A stretch of 64,000 bases of DNA from Kalmusia sp. IMI 367209 (Eukaryota; Ascomycota; Dothideomycetes; Pleosporales; Didymosphaeriaceae), in contig JAPEUQ010000006.1 of the NCBI GenBank assembly GCA_027946365.1, positions 2,232,001 through 2,296,000 on the forward strand. The letters run 5' to 3'. Position 1 is the first letter of the stretch. Each line of letters starts with the position of its first letter. The translations under genes were made by a program, and so were the position numbers. Under the pieces are notes generated by a model that worked only from the letters and a program-made list of their open reading frames with translations, was not told where the DNA came from and searched no databases. Shown here piece after piece: positions 55,732 through 64,000 of this stretch.

Positions 55732-56843
55732 ATGGTGTACTCTGACATTCACTTGCCCTTGTGTAAGCACGTTTTTGCCATACTAGTCCACATTAGCAAC
55801 TAACATCTTCCCAAGCGGGTTTTATCGCCCTTGACTGGTCTCTCATGACCCTTGCCTTCATACCCATCCTAATCCGCATCTCAATGCGCACCCGTAACCG
55901 CGGCCTCTCCAACACAGCCTCCAATATCGCCGACACCTTCGTCATCCTCGCTTGGCTCTCCGGCTGTGTTCTCATCTGCATCAACACGTGGAAGAATAAC
56001 CTCCGTATCCGCTACCGGTCCTATCCTCCCGAATTGCTATACTATGGCGTTCCAGAACACCTCTCTGGGCACCTGCTATACGTTTCCTGGATCAGTTTGT
56101 TCTTCATCTACATCAGTCTGTGGAGCGCGAAAGCTGCTTTCCTCGCACTTTACTACAGTATCTTCTCTTTGCAAGGCAGAAGGGCCAAGATTGGGCTCGC
56201 AGCTGCTTGCATATTGACCGCCGTAACATTCCTCCTCCACATGTTCCTCATTGCATTCTGGTGCACGCCTATCTCCGCTAATTGGTCGCCGCCACCTGGA
56301 GAACACCTCTGCTCTGCCGTCCATAGTATGTCCAGCGTCACGATCTCGACGTTCACCAATATCGCCACCGACCTCGTCATCCTCAGCATTCCCATCAGCA
56401 CGCTGCTCGCGATTAGCATGAATAAGACTCAGCGCGCCGGCCTAGCATTCGTCTTCCTCATGGGTAGCGTATCGATACTTGCCGCGCTTGTAAGATTTAT
56501 CTGCCTCAAGCTTGTGCAGTCGACGCCGAGAGCGAGCATCACACATACCATTGATGTGTGGGCGCTTGTGGAGATTGTTTCGTCAATTTTGGCGGTTTGT
56601 TTGCCGTCATTGAGGACGTTCGTGAGGAGGCATGGATTCAGCAGGGCGGATGGGGCTATCAAACTCGTTAGTCCTTTATCTAGTGGTGATCCTAGTGGCG
56701 ATCATTCGATGGATAAGAGTATTACAAGGGTGGATAGTGGAAACATCGCCGAGGCGCGAACTACAAAAGCTTGGTATGAGAAGGATGAGATAAAGGCGGC
56801 TGTTGTGAGACCGGAGCGAGTGCATGGGGCGACGTGTGTTTGA
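55732..56843 (+). CDS. rhodopsin-domain (PTH11-like) membrane protein
   Basis: Model join(55732..55762,55816..56843), 352 aa. Exon 1 encodes MVYSDIHLPL; a 53-bp intron (GTAAGC donor, CAACTAAC branch, CCCAAG acceptor) joins SGFIALDWSLMTLAF. Seven hydrophobic segments can be traced through about residue 265, including ADTFVILAWLSGCVLI, LFFIYISLWSAKAAFLALYY, LFIAFWCTPIS-type loop 3, and VEIVSSILAVCLPSLR. The C-terminal tail is hydrophilic. This is the Pezizomycotina-specific rhodopsin domain, whose CFEM-bearing relatives include the appressorium receptor PTH11; no CFEM domain is present here. Ligand unknown. Confidence 0.85.
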
Positions 56844-58268
56844 GGTGGGGCATCTCTCTTTTGTTGTGTGCTTTTACTATGCTATGTCGATTTGGAGTTC
56901 TGGGCCATGTCAGGAGGGCGTAGCGTTTCGGAATCACGGGATTATGATGGGATAAACCAGGCATAGCGAGGAGTTTGGGACTGCTGTCGTTTTTGAGGTA
57001 CCTTATCTTTGGTACATGTTTAACTTCTTAACGTGTTTCCACCCACTAGCGCAGTTGTTAAAAGTTCAATGATTTGGACGAGCATTTGTCGATCAAATGG
57101 AATTCCATGCGGTGATATCGTAGCTCCGTAGAATTTCTAGGCTTTTCAATCGCCTTGGACAACGGTCAATAAAGTCAAAGTTGGTTTGTTTTTACCAAAG
57201 AAAAACGAATAGGAGCTCAGGTGACGCTGGGCAAACAAACACCCGCATTTCCATTCTTACCTGCTCATCTCTCATCTATAGCGCTTTTATAGGCTAACAA
57301 GCTCTAATGTTTCGTCGACCTCTTTTCTTCACTTCCTTAGTCCTTGGCTACCAAACAATCAAGCCCCTCATCATAATCGCGCTCAAGCGTGGTCGAAAGC
57401 GATCAGCATCAAATGCGAAACACAAAGAAGTTTTCCATCCTCGACCTTGACTCAAATTCCACACAACACCGGTGTCGAAGTTGAAAGCTGTAGACAATTT
57501 ATGAGTAGGTTTAGGGTTCACGAAAGTATTCATACTATAGAGTCTTGCCCCTAGGAACAATCAAGCCTCCCAGGCCTTATGACTCTAGCTAGCTTTCCCT
57601 TTGGGGTAGCTTTGATCTTTTGCCCCCAGGGGCAGCCTCGACAACCGAACCCTGCCTCAGAGGTACGGTTCGGGGACATAATATAAACTAGTCTAATTCT
57701 TTTAAGGTACTCTATATTACCTCTAGAGAGTTATCTTCACACAAAGGGCTTTCTTTGTAGGTTGTTATAGCCCCCGTGTCAAAAAGAGCGATAACTCATT
57801 AGGTAGACTTATCAATAAAGCTTGGTTTTAAATACCTTATAGATTTTACAAAGCCTTACTTTACTATGAGATAACCCCATTACGCAGCACTTAGACCAAT
57901 AGCACATTAGGCCAGGAGCTAAGCAAGTAAAATCTGGACCATTTGAGCATTAACAAATCAAGTTGCGCAGAGCCCAACGCCCACTATGGGAAGTTATTCA
58001 AAGTTTATCCGGCACTAGGAAGAATAATGTTTGTAGTGGCAAAAATAATTGCTACTAGATTTTTTAACACAAGACTATTGCGCATATAGACCCTGTGCAT
58101 TGGAGAAGTAAAGATCGGAGCGCTCTCATCGGATCAAGTGACCCCTGAGATACAAACAAGACCATGCTATGTCACCTCCCATCGACATAAAATGTAGAAA
58201 ACTACTTTTGCTCTATTGGCTACATGAAACTTCACAGCGTCATATGCCTTCGCGATTCCCAATCACAT
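56844..58268. other. AT-rich intergenic, degenerate sequence
   Basis: About 1.4 kb. From about 57590 to 58150 the sequence is rich in CTAG, TTAA and TATA words and has no frame over 70 codons, like a mutated repeat. No terminal repeats or target duplications could be identified. Confidence 0.45.
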
Positions 58269-58928
58269 CTAGGTTTCAATCTTGTACGGCTCGTACGCCT
58301 GCGGGATATCTGCGGCTTGGGTTCCATTGACAGCATAGTCCATCCTGGATAAAGTGATGTGGTCAGTGGTTTGTCTGAAATAGGAAGAAGATTTGAGGAA
58401 TGTAGAGAGGGGCCGGGGTCAGGTAGGGCTAATGAGTCACTCGTGATAAGAACAGTTCACTTACAAGACGTTGAGCAGAGTTTCATCCATCTCTGCAATG
58501 GCAAAGGTAGTTGTCTCATCTTCCAAAACCAAAATATCTGGCTTCACGGTAGAGGTACACCCAGTAGTCGAGCAGGCTGCGGCGTCCGCATTCCTCCTCT
58601 TGCTAGCAAAGTTCCAACCACCCCCAGTGAGGCGAGCAATACCATCGTTCTCGCTGATACACATGTTCGTGGCTCCACCGGAACCTTGGATGCCTCTCAA
58701 GGTGTTGCAACCGCCGTTTTGGTAGGTCCTGAGCTGGATCCTCCAGCTGGACGGGATGGCGACGGCGCCCACGGCAATATAGGCTGTATTGCCATTGGAG
58801 CAGCAAGTGTTGGGGTTTATGCCGATGCATGCAACATATGTCCCCGTGCAACCGCCTCCTGATCGCAGGCGGATATCAATTGCAGAGACTGCCGCAACAA
58901 GGCTGGAGGCAATAGTGAAAAATTTCAT
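58269..58928 (-). CDS. small secreted cysteine-containing protein
   Basis: Model complement(join(58269..58344,58465..58928)), 179 aa. A signal peptide (MKFFTIASSLVAAVSA) precedes IDIRLRSGGGCTGTY and a domain with about eight Cys (VACIGINPNTCCSNG, NGGCNTLRG, NMCISEND). A possible dibasic site (SKRR) lies before the last Cys pair. The 120-bp intron (GTAAGT donor, ATCCAG acceptor) extends the protein past ETLLNVL into MDYAVNGTQAADIPQAYEP; without it the frame stops at the donor. The two exons close in phase. It matches no family I know. Size, secretion and AT-rich surroundings fit an effector-like protein, which is inference. Confidence 0.75.
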
Positions 58929-60714
58929 AGTGATTGAAATGTGGACTTGCCTATAGAAGACTTTAAGATGATTGCAGAAGGCTGGTGCGATGAAGAAACT
59001 ACTCAAGAGGTTTCTCCGTCTTCTTATACATGCTTTGGACGTCTCTTGCTGTTGGAATCGTGACTTATGGGGCGTATTCCAACAATATTGACTCGTATAT
59101 GCGGTCACTCAAAGAGGATGCTAGTTTGGTTCGACGAGGATCGTGAGTTTGGGGGAAGGAATGATGGCCCTGAGAGGCACGATCATTCGCCGGGTCAAAA
59201 AATAGTGGCCCTGCTAAGACTTTAGTGTCCCTGCCCAGGGAGCTTTCGCGTATGGATCTTACAGTCCAAGTAGGGTTGAGTATTGGTCGGGTATTCAACA
59301 TGGTCAGATATTGTTGTAAGCCCATATCAAGCTAATTACTTGATATCGAGGGAGTGATCTTCACGAATGTAGTTCTTTTGAGCTACCGAAGACGTATTTT
59401 ATCGTTGCAAAGGAATGCGCTCATTAGGACAGAGACGACGCTTGCTCTGCATCTCTAACGAACCACTTCATGTCCCAGGGCCAAAAGACCTACTACAGGT
59501 ACTGTACCGAGCTCAACTTGCGTTCGGCTAGAGGCTTCTGGGATCTTACCGCCCTACAGTGGGTATGCAAAAGGAACCAAGAATGTAAGATAACGCCCGC
59601 CAGTATCAACCCCATTTTACTCCGGCCGACATTAGATCAATGAAGAAAAGTCGGTGGTATGAGCAGTTTTACGAAATGAAGCATAGTATCGCGCGAGAGA
59701 CTTTGGCCGCGTCGTGGGGCAAACGCAGATAAGATTTCACATTTATTCCAATTCGTGGTCTGACATACTATCAGGGTCGATATTCATGTGAGCCTGGTAA
59801 GAAAAAAAAATGCGGCAGCGAAGCTTGTGTCCACAAGGTTTTGGCCCCGAGCGGTGAGAGCATACCGAATCTAGTGGGTACCTGAGTAAGTTTATCGAGA
59901 TAGCATTGGCCTAAAACCCAATGGAGAGCGCTGATTCAAAAAGTACGAAGGGCGAAATGACGAAGTACAAGGCTAAGCAACCCGAAGAATCGGAAGGTGT
60001 ATATCAAATGCGTGGATGAAATGTCAGCGGCAGACTCGGCATAGAATCATCGCTCTACCTCTAACTGTGTACCTACCAAGGTCCACGTGCACTGGAACTG
60101 ACCAATGTATGTCCGCTCTGTATGATTAAAGACTAGCGGTGGTGGTACCCGAAAAATATGCTCGAGGAAGTGCCTATCTGGCTTGGCGAGAGGGGACATT
60201 TACCAACCGAACGCACCTTGTACACAAAGACAGAATATCGTGTAGGCCAAGAGAATCCAAGATCCGGCACGTCCGAGAACTCGTGCGATGGTTCTTTACG
60301 CCCGTTCCTGCCTTGCCATGCGGAGACTACAGCATGACTGGGATACTTAGTGTTAGAGGTCTAGCCGATCAAAGAGTAGCATCTTCGGGCGTCTTCCTTG
60401 AGCACGTTGTCGAGACGTGAAGGTCAACCCCCATATTACTGCCAAGGTTCCTTTGACTGCCAACGCGCTAGTGGCATGAATTGTTGTATATGTATGCTCT
60501 CGCTTAAACGAGTCGAGAATTTTCAATATGACAACATATGTACATTTGTTTCAAGACGCTGTCCGAAGCGAATCCGAAGATAGTCAGTAATTGAGAGGCA
60601 ATAAGATGATGTTCAATCAGGGTACGGCTACCGTTCAATCCCGCGTAGTTTCTATGACGGACTTAGAATCTAGCCTAGTTAGGTAAGAATTACGAGGTTT
60701 TTTAGCAGACGGCC

Positions 60715-60747
60715 CTCTCGTACGAGAGTGAGCGGACCCCACTCACT
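60715..60747. repeat. 14-bp palindrome plus adjacent hairpin
   Basis: CTCTCGTACGAGAG (60715-60728) is a perfect palindrome; overlapping it, AGTGAG (60727-60732) pairs with CTCACT (60742-60747). It lies in degenerate AT-rich sequence. Confidence 0.6.
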
Positions 60748-60839
60748 ATCTAGGTTCTAAAAGTAATACGAGCTTATGGTATATACCTCGTTCAATAAGT
60801 TCTCAGCTTATTAGTAAATATCTCACATAAGGCCTACTA

Positions 60840-60885
60840 GTCTCCTCGCTAGTCTAGCCAAACTAAGTGAGACTAGCGAGGAGAC
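60840..60885. repeat. 16-bp perfect inverted repeat
   Basis: GTCTCCTCGCTAGTCT (60840-60855) pairs perfectly with AGACTAGCGAGGAGAC (60870-60885) across a 14-base loop. This could be a hairpin or the inner junction of a small inverted-repeat element; no flanking target duplication is obvious. Confidence 0.7.
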
Positions 60886-61698
60886 GAACGGTAGTATCAA
60901 GGGAAGATCTTAACTAAATGTAAACTTCCACGTCGGAGCATTTAAGGCAGATTCATATGTATTTATGATTTTTGTCTACTGCGTTTCGCTAATGTTAATT
61001 GTCTCCAATGTTCTAAGCCGGTAATGGCGTGTGTAGAGAGAGAGATCCCGATTGCTGCTGTAGGCTAATAAGAGTCAGTGGCTAGATCTGTCTGGTGTAC
61101 TTGAGCCCTCTGCTGGCCAGCCTCGCTCTTATGACTGTGCTGCCTCCAAGGACTGTACAGCCCGTCCGTGGCAACGTTAATCAGGTCTTAGTTCTATAAT
61201 TCTGTTGACGGTGATGCCCTTGCGTCAAAGGCCGCTTTTGGCCCGTGCTCTGGTAATTAGGCAATGGCTGGCTCCTCAATGGATCCGTGAGCGCCTGATC
61301 CCTCAGAAACCTAGGGGGGAAGCGTAGATTTCTATTCCGTCGCTGATGCCTCCCGTTGAATCGAGGCAGGGCCACGCGATGCTCGCAACAACGCCTCAGT
61401 CTTCGTGCACTGCACTTCTGCCAGACGGACGGTGAACGGCTGTCCGTCTTCGCCGCGGTGATTTGACGCGTCTATGCTTTGCTCAGAGCAGTATATGCAG
61501 AATGGCAACGTCTTCAGTCTATCGTATCAGGGTACGAAGCATGCCCTTAGCTTGGCCAACAACTAAATTAGAAATGAAGCGAGAACCTTATACTATGCTA
61601 ACGATTCTTTCACCTTCCTAGCCAACGATCTGTGCGCAGAACAAAAATGATGGAATCAGTCTGGCATGAACATTGATATAATTTAACTTACGGCCTGG

Positions 61699-62146
61699 GT
61701 GCATCTTCTCGCGAATATGAGCGCAGACAAACGCGTATCTCTCAAAGATTTGATGTTAAACGACGGTCGCACGGGGCTGAAGCGTGACTTCATGCAACAC
61801 GATGCCAAAGTGATCGCAGTGTTCTTTCGGCTGCTGCAGAAATGCACCAACCTGGAGGTGCTAGAACTGAAATTTGGCATCGCCGTCGCACCCTTCAAGC
61901 TAAACCATACCTGAGAATATGGGATGAGATCGCCCAGAGCGCTCTGATGAGCTTGGTCGACCATTTTCTTGCAGTCCAGCTACGCGAATGAAGATGATCC
62001 ATTCCACGTGATCATGGCCGGATGGTTGAAACTTTCGAACGTGAGGGTGGTGCGATATCGCCGAATGATGCGTGCTGACAGGGTGGCATCGTTGAATAAC
62101 TTGAAGGCGGCGGCCGATATGCACAAAGATGAGTTGTCTATGCTCT
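61699..62146 (+). CDS. unknown coding-like locus, probably a fragment
   Basis: Two plus-strand stretches look coding. 61717-61914 begins at an ATG (MSADKRVSLKDLML) and includes FRLLQKCTNLEVLELKFG, which recalls leucine-rich segments of fungal F-box proteins. A possible acceptor (TTTTCTTGCAG, ending about 61972) is followed by a frame reading SSYANEDDPFHVIMAGWLKL and ending KDELSML at a TAA at about 62146. I could not choose a donor that joins both cleanly. It may be an intact two-exon gene, a fragment, or a pseudogene. Confidence 0.4.
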
Positions 62147-62918
62147 AACCTAGGGTAAGTCTAGTATTAGGAAGATTTGAATTTCGATGTACATGAATGT
62201 GTGCATGGAACGACGTGCAGTACATTGATAAGATCCGACATAGCGGCTTTGATCTCAACATCGGGGGAACAAGTCGTTCATTCGTGGCGAAAATAGTTAC
62301 CACACAGAGCTTCGGTGAGTGTTGTGGACAGCGAGTTCTTCTTCCATATGACTGTTAGGAATCACTACTCTGTGGCGATACGCAGATAGCACCTTCACTG
62401 CATTGTGGGCTATAACACTGCCCATTGTTGCGATCTATTCTCGCAATGAAAGCCTTGAGAAAATCGACCAAACAGTGACACATATTAAACACTGTAGTCC
62501 GAAGAAATTCAAGAATGTTGTCACCAGACCAGGTTTCGCGCTTGTGAAGATGCTATTTGATTCTGTCAGGTTGTGGACTGTCCTGCCCTTGCCATATACA
62601 CCCTGTTCTAACCGCTGAATTATTCCTTAGCATCAACAACATGGTACAAATTCTGCTTAATTGAGACCTTCAATCGTTGGTATTCAGTGCAGGGTAGCAT
62701 AACATTAAATTGTCTAGTGACCGTCTGTGCGCTGGTGATGTAATCGTGCCTCTTCGACGCTCCCATCCCTGCACGCCAAGCCACTTGATTCCGCCCCCAG
62801 CTTGGCTAATGCCGTTTTATTGCCTCTCAACTGCTACCGTCAAACACTTTTCGCATCCTTTGTACTGCTATGTTATCGAACACATGAGTTCTAGACCAAT
62901 AAAAGCGAGATGTATTCG
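62147..62918. other. intergenic upstream of HET gene
   Basis: About 770 bp. A 71-codon plus frame (62403-62618) is present without recognisable features. This interval should hold the HET gene promoter. Confidence 0.4.
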
Positions 62919-64000
62919 ATGAACCGAGAGCAATCCACAATAGACGTCACAGTCACTCAACGATGTCCTATTTGCAACAATCTGGAGCGCGCGCCAACAA
63001 GACCTGAGATGTTCAGATTTCGAAAGTGGGCTGCTGAAATGCCTAAATCGAATTGTTTGTATTGTCGACTGCTGCTCGAGAGCTTGAAGGGATTAGAGCC
63101 AAAATTATTCAACAGCAAAGGGCTCGGTCAAGACCTAAATGCGCAACTTTCAATAGCGGAGAGAGGGCGGGTTTTGGTGTTGAGATTGAAGGGTACGTCA
63201 AGTGACAAGCTCACCTACCTGTATTCTTACGTTTCGAGAGACTTCTGGGCCTTCGATCAGCCAACCTCAAGGCGTCTCAACTTGTATCACGTGCGTTACA
63301 GAGCTCTACTGACCGATGTCGCATTATCGCAGAGGGATTTTCTTCTGCGGTCGCTGATATACAGATCTATTCAACAAAAGGTATTTTATCCTGCATGGCA
63401 TCCAGACACTCGAGACACTCACTACATCATAGAGACCCCCTCAAACATACCCAATGTTCCATTGTGTGGTAACATTTCCGCAAAACCTGGAGATGAAGAC
63501 ATGTGGCACTTCCTGAATCAGAGCTTAAGAGAATGTCTAGAATACCATGATCAATGTCGATCGGAGCAAAGGGTTGGATGGTATCCGAGTAGGCTTCTTC
63601 AACTCGATGGCGATCAGAGAATTCGATTAGTGGACACAGCCTCCAGCCCACCTTCGACTCCATATACAGCACTGAGTCATTGTTGGGGTAGGAGGCCCTC
63701 TCTTCGTACTCTCCATGAAAACTTGAATAGCTTTCAAGATCACATTCCGTTCGATAAGCTCTCCTGCACATTCAAAGACGCCATTCACACCACTCGGAAA
63801 ATGGGATTAGGATACCTATGGATAGATTCCCTATGCATATTGCAAGACGAACGATCCGATTGGGCTATCCACGCTAGCGAGATGGACAAGATATTCGCAA
63901 ATGCCCTGTTCACCATCGCCGCTGTCTCATCGCCCAATGGCACCGTTCCGTTCTTGGGTCCCTCGGCACCTAATCAACGTGGTGAATATCAGAGTGTCGA
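62919..64000 (+). CDS. HET-domain protein, 3' partial
   Basis: An open frame from ATG 62919 (MNREQSTIDVTVTQRC) runs to the window edge, 360 codons without a stop or need for an intron. Two Cys pairs near the N-terminus (CPICNN and CLYC, residues about 16-19 and 48-51) are usual in this family. The HET domain begins at about residue 248 with PYTALSHCWG, then TFKDAIHTTRKMGLGYLWID, SLCILQDERSDWAIHASEMD and IFANALFTIAAVSS, which are its conserved blocks. HET proteins trigger incompatibility cell death or related non-self responses in filamentous ascomycetes. The C-terminal part is outside the window. Confidence 0.9.
   Translation, partial: MNREQSTIDVTVTQRCPICNNLERAPTRPEMFRFRKWAAEMPKSNCLYCRLLLESLKGLEPKLFNSKGLGQDLNAQLSIAERGRVLVLRLKGTSSDKLTYLYSYVSRDFWAFDQPTSRRLNLYHVRYRALLTDVALSQRDFLLRSLIYRSIQQKVFYPAWHPDTRDTHYIIETPSNIPNVPLCGNISAKPGDEDMWHFLNQSLRECLEYHDQCRSEQRVGWYPSRLLQLDGDQRIRLVDTASSPPSTPYTALSHCWGRRPSLRTLHENLNSFQDHIPFDKLSCTFKDAIHTTRKMGLGYLWIDSLCILQDERSDWAIHASEMDKIFANALFTIAAVSSPNGTVPFLGPSAPNQRGEYQSV

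Larger units (their letters stand above)
58929..61680. other. gene-poor accessory segment
   Basis: About 2.75 kb without a convincing gene. The best frames (60139-60420 plus, 61181-61375 minus) have no recognisable domain. Around 60600-60960 the sequence is AT-rich and carries two palindromic structures listed separately. 61060-61460 is more GC-rich than its neighbours and may be a separate insertion or repeat remnant. Confidence 0.45.

Noticed and set aside
57590..57690. Possible tRNA-like GGTTCGG word and stem
   Set aside because: No acceptor, D and anticodon arms could be folded around it.
60710..60760. Possible rRNA fragment (TACGAGAG word)
   Set aside because: Only an eight-base word matches what I recall of the large-subunit rRNA 3' region; flanking bases do not fit.
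61181..61375. Minus frame of 64 codons, basic, possibly transposon-derived
   Set aside because: Arg/Gln-rich composition alone is not enough; no zinc knuckle, protease or polymerase motif nearby.

Overview
The window is nuclear DNA of a filamentous ascomycete (Pezizomycotina; a Dothideomycete or close relative is my guess, not proven). The evidence is the gene structure and content. Genes sit 0.1-2.5 kb apart on both strands and carry short introns (45-120 bp) with GT(A/G)AG donors, CTAAC/CTAAT branch sites and AG acceptors. The proteins are typical of this group: NACHT-ankyrin and HET proteins, Zn2Cys6 regulators, a Dicer-like protein, a PTH11-like rhodopsin-domain protein and fungal secreted proteins. 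There are no operons, rRNA, tRNA or CRISPR arrays that I can recognise.

Layout: (1) 1-3.5 kb, the 3' part of a NACHT-ankyrin (fungal NLR-like) gene. (2) 4.6-10 kb, a HAD hydrolase, a secreted LPMO_10-like protein and a FAD oxidoreductase, followed by 2.5 kb without a convincing gene. (3) 12.6-33.5 kb, a conserved housekeeping and regulatory block: Zn2Cys6 factor, ASA1 WD40 protein, hamartin (TSC1), a secreted zinc deaminase-like protein, isoamyl-acetate esterase (IAH1), TAP42 and a full-length Dicer-like 1. TSC1, TAP42 and ASA1 (an ASTRA/TTT partner) all belong to TOR/PIKK signalling in other organisms; their proximity here may be chance. (4) 33.8-35.2 kb, a decayed AAA-ATPase and other debris. 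(5) 35.3-43.4 kb, a second Zn2Cys6 factor followed by phosphonoacetate hydrolase, a tandem ABC ATPase, a small unknown gene and an ADH1-type alcohol dehydrogenase. (6) 44.9-56.8 kb, a type I membrane protein, a hexokinase-family protein, a GILT-like thiol reductase, NECAP, a polyol-phosphatase-like HAD protein, SHE9/MDM33 and a rhodopsin-domain membrane protein. (7) 56.8-64 kb, a gene-poor, AT-richer accessory segment with degenerate sequence, inverted repeats, a small secreted cysteine-containing protein, gene fragments and the 5' part of a HET-domain gene.

Most exon-intron models were built by reading splice sites by eye and checking that the phase closes; lengths given are from those models. 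Two loci are clearly abnormal: the AAA-ATPase is a truncated, frameshifted pseudogene, and the NECAP gene has no in-frame ATG although its body is intact. I did not find a clearly new multi-gene system. The best leads are the secreted deaminase-fold protein, the Zn2Cys6-phosphonoacetate hydrolase pair, the small secreted protein in the AT-rich segment, the GILT with an altered CXXC, and the NACHT P-loop with a Gly-to-Cys change.
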